Shown here in pieces: positions 15,813 through 29,637 of a stretch of DNA of 64,000 bases (within the stretch, counting starts at the first letter, position 1; each line of letters starts with the position of its first letter). The notes beneath the pieces are model-generated. The model made no database searches and was not told the DNA's origin. It worked only from the letters and a program-made list of their open reading frames with translations. Both the position numbers and the translations under genes were made by a program. The stretch spans positions 1 through 64,000 of the forward strand of contig NZ_QXMG01000020.1 in the NCBI RefSeq assembly GCF_003569765.1. Reading direction: 5' to 3'. Origin of the DNA: Caldimonas tepidiphila (lineage in GTDB: Bacteria > Pseudomonadota > Gammaproteobacteria > Burkholderiales > Burkholderiaceae_C).

Positions 15813-17180
15813 ATGAGCTTCCAGCAAGGCCTGTCGGGTCTGAACGCGTCGAGCAAGACCCTCGATGTGATCGGCAACAACATTGCCAACGCCAACACGG
15901 TCGGCGCCAAGGCCACGCGCGCCGAGTTCGGCGACCTGTACTCGCACGCGATGAGCGGCACCGGCGTCAACAAGGTCGGCATCGGCGTGACGCTGGCCTC
16001 GGTGGCGCAGCAGTTCACGCAGGGCAACGTCATCACCACCGAGAACCCGCTCGACGTCGCGATCAACGGCACCGGCTTCTTCCAGGTAGCCAACGTGCGG
16101 CGCGTGCCCAACGCCGCCGCCGACGCGGCACCCACGCTCGACGGCCCGCCGCTGTACGGCCGCAACGGACAGTTCAAGGTTGACCGCAACGGCTTCCTCG
16201 TCAACAACCAGCAGCAGGTGCTGCTCGGCTACGTGGCCGACGTCAACGGCAACATCGTGCCGGGCATGGCCAAGCCGCTGCAGCTGCCGACCGCAGGGGT
16301 GCGGCCGCAGCAGACGAGCAGCATCAAGATGGAGTTCAACGTCGATTCGCGCGCCGCGGTGCTCTCGCGGCCCGCCAGCAACATCGAGTTCGAGAACCCG
16401 CTGACCTACAACAACGCCACCTCCCAGACCGTCTACGACGAGAAGGGCCAGGACATCGCGCTCACCTACTACTACCAGAAGACCGGCGCCGACACCTGGG
16501 ACGTCTACGCCACCGCCAACGGCAAGCCGCTGCTGACCGAGACGGTCGACGGCGCGGAGGTGCCCTCGCGCATCGCCACCGTCCACTTCCCGTCCTCGGG
16601 CGCCAATCCGGTCAACGGCGCGCCGAGCGCCGACGGCCAGGGCGCGCGCATCGTCTCCTATCCCGGCGGGGTGGTGTCGACCGACGGCCGCATCACGATC
16701 GGCGTGCCGGCCGACGAGGCGCGCGGCACGCTCGCGATCGCGGGCATCCAGCTCGACATGTCTGCCGCGACGCAGTTCGGCACCCCCTTCGGCGTCACCA
16801 ACCTGGCGCAGAACGGCTTCGCGCCCGGGCAGCTCATCGGCGTGACCATCGACGACACCGGCATCATCACCGCCCGCTTCTCCAACGGCCAGTCCAAGGC
16901 GGCCGGCCAGATCGAGCTCGCGAACTTCCGCAACCTGCAGGGCCTGCAGCCGGTCGGCGGCAACGTCTGGGCCGCCACCTTCGCGTCGGGCGACGCGAGC
17001 GTCGGAGCCCCCGGCTCGGGCAACATGGGCCTGCTGCGCGCCGGCGCGCTCGAGGAGTCGAACATCGACCTCACCGGCGAGCTGGTCAACATGATCACCG
17101 CGCAGCGCAACTACCAGGCCAACGCGCAGACGATCAAGACGCAGGACCAGGTCATGCAGACGATCGTCAACCTGCGCTGA
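15813..17180 (+). CDS. flgE: Flagellar hook protein FlgE
   Basis: FlgE polymerises into the flagellar hook. It is 455 residues long, with the N-terminal signature 'LDVIGNNIANANTVGAKATR' (about 19-38), 'NPLDVAINGTGFFQV' (about 79-93), and the C-terminal 'ESNIDLTGELVNMITAQRNYQANAQTIKTQDQ'. It is slightly longer than the E. coli hook protein (402) because of the variable outer domains. Confidence 0.97.
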   Translation: MSFQQGLSGLNASSKTLDVIGNNIANANTVGAKATRAEFGDLYSHAMSGTGVNKVGIGVTLASVAQQFTQGNVITTENPLDVAINGTGFFQVANVRRVPNAAADAAPTLDGPPLYGRNGQFKVDRNGFLVNNQQQVLLGYVADVNGNIVPGMAKPLQLPTAGVRPQQTSSIKMEFNVDSRAAVLSRPASNIEFENPLTYNNATSQTVYDEKGQDIALTYYYQKTGADTWDVYATANGKPLLTETVDGAEVPSRIATVHFPSSGANPVNGAPSADGQGARIVSYPGGVVSTDGRITIGVPADEARGTLAIAGIQLDMSAATQFGTPFGVTNLAQNGFAPGQLIGVTIDDTGIITARFSNGQSKAAGQIELANFRNLQGLQPVGGNVWAATFASGDASVGAPGSGNMGLLRAGALEESNIDLTGELVNMITAQRNYQANAQTIKTQDQVMQTIVNLR

Positions 17181-17208
17181 GCGGCGCTGAAGCAGCGAGG
17201 GGCCGACG

Positions 17209-17940
17209 ATGGACCGCATGATCTACCTGTCGATGAGCGGCGCGAAGGCGACGATGCAGCGGCAGGACACGCTCGCCAACAACCTGGCCAACGCCTCGAC
17301 CACGGGCTTCCGCGCCGAGTTGCAGGCGCTGCGCGCCGTGCCGGTGCAGGGCAGCGGCGCGAGCACCCGGGTGTTCACGCTCGAGACCACCACCGGCCAC
17401 GACGACACGCCGGGCGTGCTGCAGCACACCGGGCGCAACCTGGACGTGGCGATGCGCGGCCAGGCCTGGCTCGCGGTGCAGGGGCTCGACGGCACCGAGG
17501 CCTACACCCGCGCCGGGTCGCTGCAGGTCGCGGCCGACGGCACGCTGCAGACCACCGGCGGCCTGGTCGTGCTCGGCGACGGCGGCCCGATCCAGCTGCC
17601 GGCCGGCGCGCGGGTGCAGATCGGCGAGGACGGCACGATCAACGCCGCGGTCGGCAACGGGCCGCCGGCGCCGCAGGGGCGGCTCAAGCTCGTGACGCCC
17701 GAGGCCAAGCTCGCGCGCGGCGAGGACGGGCTGTTCCGCGACGCGGGCGGCGAGCCGCTGCCGGCGGACCCGGCCGCGCGGCTGCAGGACGGCGCGCTCG
17801 AGGGCTCCAACGTGAACCCGGTCGAGACGATGGTGGCGATGATCTCCGCCGCGCGCCAGTTCGAGGCGCAGATGAAGATGCTGCAGACCGCGCAGAACAA
17901 CGAGAACGCGGCGACGAAGCTGCTGTCGTCGCAACCCTGA
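17209..17940 (+). CDS. flgF: Flagellar rod protein FlgF
   Basis: FlgF is a proximal rod protein of 243 residues. It starts 'MDRMIYLSMSGAKATMQRQDTLANNLANASTTGF', typical of the family (M-D-R-x-I-Y-x-S-M-S-G). It lacks the long hook-type outer domains, and its C-terminal coiled coil is 'NPVETMVAMISAARQFEAQMKML'. It is 28 bases after flgE and 27 before flgG. Confidence 0.96.
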   Translation: MDRMIYLSMSGAKATMQRQDTLANNLANASTTGFRAELQALRAVPVQGSGASTRVFTLETTTGHDDTPGVLQHTGRNLDVAMRGQAWLAVQGLDGTEAYTRAGSLQVAADGTLQTTGGLVVLGDGGPIQLPAGARVQIGEDGTINAAVGNGPPAPQGRLKLVTPEAKLARGEDGLFRDAGGEPLPADPAARLQDGALEGSNVNPVETMVAMISAARQFEAQMKMLQTAQNNENAATKLLSSQP

Positions 17941-17967
17941 CGAACCAACGATCAAGCGAGGCGCTAG

Positions 17968-18741
17968 ATGATCCGATCCCTGTGGATTGCCAAGACCGGC
18001 ATGGAAGCCCAGCAGACCAAGCTGGACGTGGTGTCGAACAACCTCTCGAACGTGTCGACGACCGGCTTCAAGCGCGGGCAGGCGATGTTCGAGGACCTGA
18101 TGTACCAGAACATGCGCCAGGTCGGCGCTAACGCCGCCGAGCAGGCGCAGCTGCCCACCGGGCTGCAGCTGGGCCTGGGCGTGCGCACGGTGGCCACGGC
18201 GCGCGACTTCTCGCAGGGCGGCCTGCAGCAGACCGGCAACCACCTCGACGTCGCGATCACCGGCGGCGGCTTCTTCCAGGTGCAGATGCCCGACGGCACG
18301 ATCGGCTACACGCGCGACGGCAGCTTCAAGCTCGACGCGCAGGGCCAGCTCGTCACCAACAACGGCCTGCCGGTGGCCGGTGGCGTGCAGGTGCCGCCCG
18401 ACGCGCGCTCGGTGACGATCCACGCCGACGGCCGCGTCGAGGTCACGCGCGCGGGCCCGGGCGGCGAGCAGCCGCAGCCGATCGGCCAGATCGAGCTGGC
18501 GAGCTTCGTCAACCCGGCCGGCCTCGAGCCGCTGGGCCAGAACCTCTATGCCGAGACGGCCGCCTCCGGCGCGCCGGGGCAGGACGGGCTCGGCGCGCTC
18601 AAGCAGGGCTTCCTCGAGACCTCCAACGTCAACGTGGTCGAGGAGCTGGTGTCGATGATCCAGACCCAGCGCGCCTACGAGCTCAACTCCAAGGCGATCC
18701 AGACCTCGGACCAGATGCTGCAGCGTCTGGGCCAGCTGTGA
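17968..18741 (+). CDS. flgG: Flagellar distal rod protein FlgG
   Basis: FlgG builds the distal rod. The 257-residue protein begins '[20 protein letters not shown]', continues with '[14 protein letters not shown]' (about residues 29-42), and ends with the '[30 protein letters not shown]' helix. It is highly conserved with FlgG of other proteobacteria. Its stop codon overlaps the GTG start of flgH (GTGA at 18738-18741). Confidence 0.98.
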   Translation: MIRSLWIAKTGMEAQQTKLDVVSNNLSNVSTTGFKRGQAMFEDLMYQNMRQVGANAAEQAQLPTGLQLGLGVRTVATARDFSQGGLQQTGNHLDVAITGGGFFQVQMPDGTIGYTRDGSFKLDAQGQLVTNNGLPVAGGVQVPPDARSVTIHADGRVEVTRAGPGGEQPQPIGQIELASFVNPAGLEPLGQNLYAETAASGAPGQDGLGALKQGFLETSNVNVVEELVSMIQTQRAYELNSKAIQTSDQMLQRLGQL

Positions 18742-19412
18742 CGCGCCTCGTCGCGGCCGCGGCGTCTGCCGCTGCGGCGCTGCTGCTGGCCGGCTGCATG
18801 GCGAGCGCGCCCAAGGTCGAGGTCGCCGAGCCGACCACCGCGCTGCCGCAGCCACTGCCCGCGGCGCCGGCCGCCAACGGCGCGATCTTCCAGGCCGGGC
18901 AGTACCGGCCGCTGTTCGAGGACCACCGCGCGCGCCTGGTCGGCGACACCCTCACGGTGCAGATCTCCGAGCGCGTCAACGCGAGCCAGCGCTCCGCGAC
19001 GTCCATCGACCGCGGCGGCAAGGTCGACGGCAGCATCACCGCGCTGCCCGGCCTCGCGCCGAACTCCTTCGGCCGCGCCGGCGTCTCCGGCTCCTCGTCC
19101 AACACCTTCAAGGGCAAGGGCAACACCGAGAGCAGCAACGACTTCAGCGGCACCATCACCGCCACCGTGACCGAGGTGCTCGCCAACGGTCACCTCGTGA
19201 TCGCCGGCGAGAAGCAGATCGGCGTCAACCGCAACGTCGAGGTGATGCGCTTCTCCGGCCGGGTCGACCCGCGCGCGATCCGTCCCGGCAACTCGGTCGT
19301 CTCGGCGCAGATCGCCGACGTGCGCATCGCCTTCCGCGGCAAGGGCGCGCAGGACGAGGCGCAGAGCATCGGCTGGCTCGCGCGCTTCTTCCTGAACGTC
19401 CTGCCGCTGTAG
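18738..19412 (+). CDS. flgH: Flagellar L-ring lipoprotein FlgH
   Basis: FlgH is the outer-membrane L-ring subunit. Translation begins at GTG 18738, overlapping flgG by four bases, and gives 224 residues. The lipobox 'LLLAGCMAS' places the lipidated cysteine near residue 20. Conserved family blocks are '[15 protein letters not shown]', '[35 protein letters not shown]' and '[13 protein letters not shown]' at the very end. Confidence 0.97.
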   Translation: MTRLVAAAASAAAALLLAGCMASAPKVEVAEPTTALPQPLPAAPAANGAIFQAGQYRPLFEDHRARLVGDTLTVQISERVNASQRSATSIDRGGKVDGSITALPGLAPNSFGRAGVSGSSSNTFKGKGNTESSNDFSGTITATVTEVLANGHLVIAGEKQIGVNRNVEVMRFSGRVDPRAIRPGNSVVSAQIADVRIAFRGKGAQDEAQSIGWLARFFLNVLPL

Positions 19413-19454
19413 CGCGGCAACCCATCATCCCGCGCCCCCCGGCGCCCGAATCCC

Positions 19455-20576
19455 ATGTTCCGCCAACTTCCCCGCCTGCCGCACCTCGTCCTCGCCCTCG
19501 GCCTCGCCGCCGCGGCGCTCGCCGGCACGCCGCCGGCCGACGCCGCCCGCATCAAGGAGATCGCGAGCGTCCAGGGCGTGCGCAGCAACCAGCTCGTCGG
19601 CTACGGCCTCGTCGTCGGCCTCGACGGCACCGGCGACCAGACCACGCAGGCGCCCTTCACCGCGCAGAGCCTGCAGGCGATGCTGCAGCAGATGGGCGTG
19701 TCGGTGCCGCCGGGCACCAACATGCAGCTGCGCAACGTCGCCGCGGTGACGGTGACGGCGCAGCTGCCGCCCTTCGCGCAGCCGGGGCAGACCATCGACG
19801 TGACGGTCGCCTCGATGGGCAACGCCAAGTCGCTGCGCGGCGGCACGCTCGTGGCCACGCCGCTGCGCGGCGCCGACGGGCAGATCTACGCGCTCGCGCA
19901 GGGCAACCTGGTGGTGGGCGGCGCGGGCGCGTCCGCCGGCGGCAGCAAGGTGCAGATCAACCACCTCAGCGCCGGACGCGTGCCGGCCGGCGCGACGGTG
20001 GAGCGCGCGGTGCCGACCGCCTTCGGGCAGGGCGAGTTCCTGCAGCTCGACCTCGCCTCGGCCGACTACCACACCGCGCGCCAGGTGGCGCGTGCGATCA
20101 ACGCCGCCAAGGGCGCCGGCGCTGCCGAGGCGCTCGACGGCCGCGTGGTGCGTGTGCGCATGCCGGCCGAGGACCGCGTCGGCTTCCTCGCCGACATCGA
20201 GAACCTGCGCGTCGAGCTCGCGCCGCCGGCGGCGCGCGTGGTGGTCAACGCGCGCACCGGCTCGGTGGTGATGAACCAGGCCGTCACGCTCGGCGCCTGC
20301 GCCGTCGCCCACGGCAACCTGTCGGTGACGATCAGCTCCACGCCGGTGGTCAGCCAGCCGGCGCCGCTGTCGCAGGGCCAGACCGTGGTCGGCGAGAAGG
20401 CCGACATCCAGCTGCGCCAGGAGGGCGGAGCGCTGGTGCAGCTCGCCGCCGGCGCCAAGCTCACCGACGTCGTCAAGGCGCTCAACTCGCTCGGCGCCAC
20501 GCCGCAGGACCTGCTCGCGATCCTGCAGGCGATCAAGGCCGCCGGCGCGCTCAACGCCGAACTCGAGGTGATCTGA
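19455..20576 (+). CDS. flgI: Flagellar P-ring protein FlgI
   Basis: FlgI is the periplasmic P-ring subunit, assembled with the help of FlgA. The 373-residue protein has a Sec signal peptide (hydrophobic '[14 protein letters not shown]', cleavage after 'ADA', about residue 30), then '[31 protein letters not shown]', the family signature. The C-terminus '[28 protein letters not shown]' is also typical. It ends one base before the flgJ start. Confidence 0.98.
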   Translation: MFRQLPRLPHLVLALGLAAAALAGTPPADAARIKEIASVQGVRSNQLVGYGLVVGLDGTGDQTTQAPFTAQSLQAMLQQMGVSVPPGTNMQLRNVAAVTVTAQLPPFAQPGQTIDVTVASMGNAKSLRGGTLVATPLRGADGQIYALAQGNLVVGGAGASAGGSKVQINHLSAGRVPAGATVERAVPTAFGQGEFLQLDLASADYHTARQVARAINAAKGAGAAEALDGRVVRVRMPAEDRVGFLADIENLRVELAPPAARVVVNARTGSVVMNQAVTLGACAVAHGNLSVTISSTPVVSQPAPLSQGQTVVGEKADIQLRQEGGALVQLAAGAKLTDVVKALNSLGATPQDLLAILQAIKAAGALNAELEVI

Positions 20577-20577
20577 C

Positions 20578-21480
20578 ATGAGCACGATCCTGCCTTCGTC
20601 GTCCTCCCTGACGCTGCCGCTGGCGCCGCCGAGCGCCGGCCTCGCCGCCGACAGCCGCTCGCTCGACGGGCTGCGCCATGCCGCGGGCCGCGACCCGAAG
20701 GCCGCGGTGCATCAGGCGGCGAAACAATTCGAAACCGTTTTCATGCAGGAAGTGCTCAAGAGCATGCGGGCGGCGTCGATAAAGTCCGGCATGCTCGACA
20801 ACGCAGGATCGGACCTGGGCAGTGAGATGCTCGACACGCAGTGGGCCAGCCAGCTCAGCGGCCGCCCGGGCGGGCTCGCGGACCTGATCGCCCGGCAGCT
20901 GTCGCGCAACCTCGGCGAGGCGGCCCCGCAGCAGACGACGGCGGCGCTGCCGCCGCGCTTTCGCGAGCTGCCGCGCGACATCGCGGCGCCGCGCGCGCCC
21001 GGCGCGCAGGGCGACTTCCTGCGCCAGCACTGGAGCGCCGCGAAGGTCGCCGAGCAGGAGACCGGCATCCCGGCGCAGTTCGTGCTCGCCCAGGCGGCGC
21101 ACGAGTCCGGCTGGGGGCGGCGCGAGATCCGCAATGCCGACGGCTCCACCTCCCACAACGTCTTCGGCATCAAGGCCGGCAGCTCCTGGAGCGGCCGGGT
21201 GGCCGAGGTGACGACGACCGAGTACATCGGCGGCCAGCCGCGGCGCATGGTGCAGAAGTTCCGCGCCTACGACTCCTACGAGGACGCCTACCGCGACTAC
21301 GCGCGCCTGCTCAAGGGCAACCAGCGCTATGCGCAGGTGATGCGCGAGGGCACCTCGGTGGAGGGCTTCACCCGCGGCCTGCAGAAGGCGGGCTATGCGA
21401 CCGACCCGGCCTACGCCGACAAGCTGGCGCGCGTGATCGACACCACGCTGCGGCTGCAGCGCTCCAGCCCCACCGCATGA
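20578..21480 (+). CDS. flgJ: Rod-cap/peptidoglycan hydrolase FlgJ
   Basis: FlgJ caps the growing rod and digests peptidoglycan to let it pass. The 300-residue protein has both halves: the rod-binding N-terminal domain ('AAKQFETVFMQEVLKSMRAAS', about residues 47-67) and a C-terminal GH73-type muramidase domain (about 148-295) with catalytic-type glutamate E176 in 'AQAAHESGWGRREI' and 'FGIKAGSSWSGR'. The dual-domain form is the beta/gamma-proteobacterial type. Confidence 0.96.
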   Translation: MSTILPSSSSLTLPLAPPSAGLAADSRSLDGLRHAAGRDPKAAVHQAAKQFETVFMQEVLKSMRAASIKSGMLDNAGSDLGSEMLDTQWASQLSGRPGGLADLIARQLSRNLGEAAPQQTTAALPPRFRELPRDIAAPRAPGAQGDFLRQHWSAAKVAEQETGIPAQFVLAQAAHESGWGRREIRNADGSTSHNVFGIKAGSSWSGRVAEVTTTEYIGGQPRRMVQKFRAYDSYEDAYRDYARLLKGNQRYAQVMREGTSVEGFTRGLQKAGYATDPAYADKLARVIDTTLRLQRSSPTA

Positions 21481-21493
21481 GAAGGACATTGCC

Positions 21494-23428
21494 ATGCCCG
21501 GACTGATCAATATCGGCGCGCGCGCGATGTACACCGCGCAGGCGCAGCTCACCGTCACCTCCTCCAACATCGCCAACGCCGGCACGCCCGGCTATTCGCG
21601 CCAGTCGGTGCAGCTGCAGACGGCGGGCGGGAACTTCACGGGTGCCGGCTTCTTCGGCCGCGGCGTCGAGATCGCCGGCATCACGCGTGCGCACAGCGCC
21701 TTCCTGTCGCGCGAGGCTGCCGCCACGCATGCGATGGCGGCGGCCGACGGCACGCGGCTGGCGCAGCTGCAGCGCCTGGAGCAGGCCTTCGGCCTCGGCG
21801 AGGCGGGGCTGGGCCATGCCGCGTCCCAGGTGCTCAACGCCTTCACCGACGTCGCGAGCCGGCCGGCCGACCTGTCCGCGCGCCAGGTGGTGCTTGGCCG
21901 CGTCGAGGACTTCGCACTGCGCATGCGCTCGGCCGCGGGCGAACTCGACAGCCTGCAGGCCGGCGTGACGCAGGAGCTGCGCGTCTCGGTGCAGTCGGCC
22001 AACGTGCTGGCGCAGCGCGTCGCGGGCCTGAACGAACAGATCTCCCGCGTGCAGGGCCTGGGCCATCCGCCCAACGACCTGCTCGACCAGCGCGACCAGG
22101 CCATCAAGGAGCTCAGCGGCTTCGTCCAGGTCACGCAGATCCCGGCCGAGGACGGCACCGTGGGCCTGTTCATCGGCGGCGGCCAGCGCCTCGTGCTCGG
22201 CAACCAGGCGCTGGAGCTGCGCGCGCTGCCCGACGCCTACGATCCAAACGTGCTGCGCCTGGGCGTGCGCGAGGGCGGCACCGACCGCCCGATCGCGGAG
22301 GGCTCGGTGGCCGGCGGCTCGATCGCCGGGCTGCTGCGCTTCCAGAGCCAGGACCTGCCCGACGCGCAGAACCAGCTCGGCCGGCTGGGCGAGACGGTGA
22401 GCCGCGCGCTCAACGACCAGCAGGCGCTGGGCCTGGACCTGACGGGCGCGCAGGGCGGCCCGATGCTCGCGACCGGCGCGCCGCGCGTGCTGCCGAACCC
22501 CCACAACCAGGGCGCGGCGGCGGTGACGCTCGAGATCCGCGACGGCGCGCTGCTGCAGGCGAGCGACTACGAGCTGATGCGCGACGGCGAGGGTTTCCGC
22601 CTGACGCGCCTGGGCGCGCCGCAGGCGAGCTTCGGCTTCAGCGCCGAGCAGCTCGCCGAGGGCGTCGCGGTCGACGGCCTGCGCATCCGTGTCGAGGGCG
22701 CAGCCGCCGGCGGCGACCGCTTCCTGCTGCAGCCGCTGCGGCAGGTGGGGCGCGACATGCAGCGCGTGATGGACGATCCGCAGCGCATCGCCGCGGCGCC
22801 GCCGCTCACCGCGACGCAGCCGCCGCGCGCCGACGGCAGCCTGCCGCCGGCGGTCTCGGTGGTGCAGCGCGCCCCGATGCCGGAGGGCCGCCAGGCGGAC
22901 TTCCCGCTGCAGCTCACGGTGGTCGAGGTCGGCGGTGGCGAGGTCGTCTTCAGCATCGCCGGCAGCCCGCCGCAGCGCGTGAGCGCGGGCGAGTTCGTCT
23001 CTCGCTACGGCACCGAGCTGCGTTTCGCCAGCGTGCCGAGGCCGGGCGACGTCATCGAGCTCAACCGCACGCACCCGGTCGGCGCCTACAACGGCAACGC
23101 GCTGGCGATGCTGCAGCTGCGCGACGCGCCGCTGGTCGGGCAGCGCCTGGAGGGCGGCACGCCGCAGGGCGGCCAGACCCTCACCGACGCCTACGCGGGC
23201 CTGGTCGGCGACATCGGCGTGCGGGTGCAGGGCGGCCGCGCGGCGGCCGAGACCTCGCGCCGCGTGGCGCAGGAGGCCGAGGCGGCGCGCAGCAACGGAG
23301 CGGCCGTCAACCTCGACGAGGAGGCGGCGCGCCTGATCGAGTACCAGCAGTCCTACCAGGCCGCGGCCAAGGTGCTGCAGGTGGCGCAGTCGGTGTTCGA
23401 CACGCTGATGCAGACCGTCTCGCGCTGA
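21494..23428 (+). CDS. flgK: Hook-filament junction protein FlgK (HAP1)
   Basis: FlgK joins hook and filament and is a FlgN client. The 644-residue protein has the N-terminal 'INIGARAMYTAQAQLTVTSSNIANAGTPGYSRQSVQLQ' and C-terminal 'EEAARLIEYQQSYQAAAKVLQVAQSVFDTLM' polymerisation regions, with a long variable middle. No separate promoter is visible in the 13-base gap after flgJ. Confidence 0.97.
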   Translation: MPGLINIGARAMYTAQAQLTVTSSNIANAGTPGYSRQSVQLQTAGGNFTGAGFFGRGVEIAGITRAHSAFLSREAAATHAMAAADGTRLAQLQRLEQAFGLGEAGLGHAASQVLNAFTDVASRPADLSARQVVLGRVEDFALRMRSAAGELDSLQAGVTQELRVSVQSANVLAQRVAGLNEQISRVQGLGHPPNDLLDQRDQAIKELSGFVQVTQIPAEDGTVGLFIGGGQRLVLGNQALELRALPDAYDPNVLRLGVREGGTDRPIAEGSVAGGSIAGLLRFQSQDLPDAQNQLGRLGETVSRALNDQQALGLDLTGAQGGPMLATGAPRVLPNPHNQGAAAVTLEIRDGALLQASDYELMRDGEGFRLTRLGAPQASFGFSAEQLAEGVAVDGLRIRVEGAAAGGDRFLLQPLRQVGRDMQRVMDDPQRIAAAPPLTATQPPRADGSLPPAVSVVQRAPMPEGRQADFPLQLTVVEVGGGEVVFSIAGSPPQRVSAGEFVSRYGTELRFASVPRPGDVIELNRTHPVGAYNGNALAMLQLRDAPLVGQRLEGGTPQGGQTLTDAYAGLVGDIGVRVQGGRAAAETSRRVAQEAEAARSNGAAVNLDEEAARLIEYQQSYQAAAKVLQVAQSVFDTLMQTVSR

Positions 23429-23460
23429 TCGCGCCGCGACGTATCCAGGAGTTATTGACC

Positions 23461-24678
23461 ATGCGCCTTTCCACCGCCCATCTCCGCGAGCTCTCGATCG
23501 GGCACATGCAGAAGCGCCAGCAGGAGCTCGCCGAGGCCCAGCTGCGGCTGACCAGCGGCAAGCGGGTGCAGCGCGCCAGCGACGATCCGGCCGCCGCGGC
23601 ACGCGCCGAGCGCGCCGCCGCCACGGCGCAGCGCGCCGAGGTCTCGATGCGCGCCGTCGAGGCGAGCCGCAACGCCATGGCGCAGACCGACAACGCGCTC
23701 GGCGACGCCACCGCGCTGCTGCAGTCGGCGCGCGAGGCGCTGGTGCGGGCCGGCAATGCGGCCTACAACGACGCCGACCGCCGCGACATCGCCGCGCACA
23801 TGCAGCAGCTGCGCGAGCAGCTGCTGTCGGTCGCGAACCGGCAGGACGGCTTCGGCCAGCCCCTGTTCGCCGGCCAGGGCCTGCAGGGCGCGCCCTTCCG
23901 CCAGAACAACGACGCGCAGCCGCCGCGCGTCGAGTTCACCGGCGTCGCCGGCCGCGGGGCGCAGCTGCCCGGCGCGACGCTGTTGCCGGGCGAAGGCCTG
24001 CCCGGCGCGGTCGACGGCTACGACGCCTGGATGAGCGCGCCGAGCGGCAACGGCGCCTTCGAGACGCGCGCGGTGGCGGGCGCGGGCACGGCCTGGATCG
24101 ACAACGGCCAGGTGGCCGGGCCGCTCGACAGCGGCTTCGATCGCTACGAGATCCGCTTCACCTCCGCGCAGCGCTACGAGATCCAGCGCTTCGCGGCCGA
24201 CGGCAGCGCCGGCGAGCCGGTGGAAGGCAACTTCGTCGCCGGCCAGTCGATCGCCGCCGGCGGCATGGCGGTCACGATCGGCGGCGCGCCCGCCGCCGGA
24301 GACCGCTTCGAGCTGCGCCCGAGCCGTCCCGAGCTGAGCGTGTTCGACGCGCTCGACCGTGCCATCGAGGGCCTGCGCAAGCCCGGCGCCGGTCACGCCA
24401 CGCAGACGGTGAGCGCCGGACTGCGCGACGTCGACGCCGTGCTCGGCCGGCTGCTGTCGGTGCGCAGCGTGGTGGGCGATACGCTGCGGCGCATCGACGG
24501 CGTCGAGGAGCGGCTCGACGGCACGCGGCTGCAGGCGCAGGTCGAGCGCTCCGAGGCCGAGGATCTCGACCTGCTGCGCGGCATCTCCGACGTCCAGCAG
24601 AAGCAGAACAGCTACGAGACGGTGCTCAAGAGCTATGCGCAGGTGAGCCGGCTGTCGCTGTTCCAGTACATCGCCTGA
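23461..24678 (+). CDS. flgL: Hook-filament junction protein FlgL (HAP3)
   Basis: FlgL is the second hook-filament junction protein, related to flagellin. Starting at the ATG at 23461 (a TTG two codons earlier is less likely) gives 405 residues. It has the flagellin-like N-terminus 'QQELAEAQLRLTSGKRVQRASDDPAAA' and C-terminal helix 'ISDVQQKQNSYETVLKSYAQVSRLSLFQYI'. It is the last structural gene of the flgB operon; flagellin itself is not in this window. Confidence 0.96.
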   Translation: MRLSTAHLRELSIGHMQKRQQELAEAQLRLTSGKRVQRASDDPAAAARAERAAATAQRAEVSMRAVEASRNAMAQTDNALGDATALLQSAREALVRAGNAAYNDADRRDIAAHMQQLREQLLSVANRQDGFGQPLFAGQGLQGAPFRQNNDAQPPRVEFTGVAGRGAQLPGATLLPGEGLPGAVDGYDAWMSAPSGNGAFETRAVAGAGTAWIDNGQVAGPLDSGFDRYEIRFTSAQRYEIQRFAADGSAGEPVEGNFVAGQSIAAGGMAVTIGGAPAAGDRFELRPSRPELSVFDALDRAIEGLRKPGAGHATQTVSAGLRDVDAVLGRLLSVRSVVGDTLRRIDGVEERLDGTRLQAQVERSEAEDLDLLRGISDVQQKQNSYETVLKSYAQVSRLSLFQYIA

Positions 24679-24722
24679 GCTCGAATCCCGTTCCCCCCCT
24701 TGCCCAGAAGGACACCGTTCCG

Positions 24723-25919
24723 ATGAATCTCGACCTGCTCGGCCTGATCGCGCTGAGCCACGCGCCGGTGGTGGACCGCCAGCGTGCGGTGACGGCGACG
24801 CGGCTGACCGTGTCGGTGCTGCGCCACGGCCATGCACCCGCGCCCGAGCTGCTGCTGCAGATGGTGGAGGAGGTGTGGCCCGCGGGCGGGCTGCCCGTGT
24901 CGCTCAACATCCTCAACGAGGCGCTGCTGGCGGCGGTGCTCGAGGCGCGGCTGCCGGCGTCGGTGATGGTGGAGCTGCCGTCCTTCATGGCCTGCGATCC
25001 GGCCTACACGGAACGCATCCGGCTGCTGTACGCGCGCGGCGTGCCGCTGCTGCTGCACGGCCTGCCGCAGGCGGCGCTGCCGCCCGGCCTGCTCGGCTGC
25101 TTCAGGTACTCGGTGATCGAGCTGGCGCACGACCGCCGCATCGACGAGCCGCTGGAGGCGGCCTCGGGCGGCACGCGCAGCCTGGGCTTCATCCAGAGCG
25201 GCGTGCACACGGTGGCCGAGATGGAGGACAGCTTCCGGCGCGGCGCGGTCGCGACGATGGGCTGGCCGATCGAGGAGGTGCTGTCGGCCGAGGGCCAGCG
25301 CCCGGCGCAGCCGGACCTGCAGGCGCTCACGGAGCTGATGCGCCGGGTCGATGCGGGCGAGGACGTCGACAAGCTCGAGGCGGTGCTCAAGCGCGACCCG
25401 AGCCTGGCCTTCCAGCTGATGCGCTACATCAACTCGCCGGCCTTCGGGCTGTCGGTGGAGATCAGCTCCTTCGGCCACGCGATCATGCTGCTCGGCTACA
25501 AGCGGCTCAAGCGCTGGCTGGCGCTGCTGCTGGCCACCGCGAGCCGCGACGCCAACATGCGCCCGCTGATGTACGCCTCGGTGCGCCGCGGCCTGCTGAT
25601 GGAGCAGCTGCTGGCGTCGCAGTCGGCCGACGAGGAACTGCGCAGCGAGCTGTTCATCTGCGGCGTGTTCTCGCTGCTCGACCGCATGTTCCAGCGTTCC
25701 TTCTCCGACCTGCTCGGCACGCTGCCGGTGCCCGAGCGGGTGCAGCAGGCGCTGGTGCACGGCAGCGGCCCCTTCCAGCCCTATCTCGACCTCGCGTGCG
25801 CGCTCGAGCAGGACGCCGGCCCGGTGATCGCCGAGCTCGCCGGCCCGCTGATGCTGCCGATGCCCGAGGTCAATGCCGCGCTGCTGCGCGCGCTGGTGCT
25901 CGCGGCGCAGCTCGACTGA
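24723..25919 (+). CDS. Degenerate EAL plus HDOD signalling protein (YuxH family)
   Basis: The 398-residue protein has an N-terminal EAL-like segment (about 1-190) that lacks the metal-binding and catalytic signatures of active c-di-GMP phosphodiesterases, followed by an HDOD domain (about 195-395; 'LEAVLKRDPSLAFQLMRYINSPAFGLSVEISSFGHAIMLLGYKRLKRWLALLL'). The pair defines the YuxH/CdgJ group. In Vibrio CdgJ affects motility; by analogy a flagellar signalling role is likely here, but no reaction can be assigned. It follows flgL by 44 bases and may be read from the same transcript. Confidence 0.85.
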   Translation: MNLDLLGLIALSHAPVVDRQRAVTATRLTVSVLRHGHAPAPELLLQMVEEVWPAGGLPVSLNILNEALLAAVLEARLPASVMVELPSFMACDPAYTERIRLLYARGVPLLLHGLPQAALPPGLLGCFRYSVIELAHDRRIDEPLEAASGGTRSLGFIQSGVHTVAEMEDSFRRGAVATMGWPIEEVLSAEGQRPAQPDLQALTELMRRVDAGEDVDKLEAVLKRDPSLAFQLMRYINSPAFGLSVEISSFGHAIMLLGYKRLKRWLALLLATASRDANMRPLMYASVRRGLLMEQLLASQSADEELRSELFICGVFSLLDRMFQRSFSDLLGTLPVPERVQQALVHGSGPFQPYLDLACALEQDAGPVIAELAGPLMLPMPEVNAALLRALVLAAQLD

Positions 25920-26211
25920 GCCGCAAGGACGCCCGGCCGCCGCGCCCGGGGCCGCAGCGCGGCAGTGCCCGCCGGAAGCCGCTCGGGGAGAATCCGTCCC
26001 GCGTAAGGAAGTCATGCCATAAAACGGCCACCACCGGCCGCCGATCCTCGGGCATGCTGTCGCGCGTGCGAGCGGGTTCGCCCTGCCGCCCGAACTTCAG
26101 GAGATCCGCATCATCGCCCCGCCCCGCCTCGCCCTGGTTTCACTGAGCACCGCCCTCGGGCTGGCGGCGTGGCTGGTCGCGCTGCAGGGCGCAGGTCCCT
26201 GGACGGGCACG

Positions 26212-29623
<3,412 letters not shown>

Positions 29624-29637
<14 letters not shown>

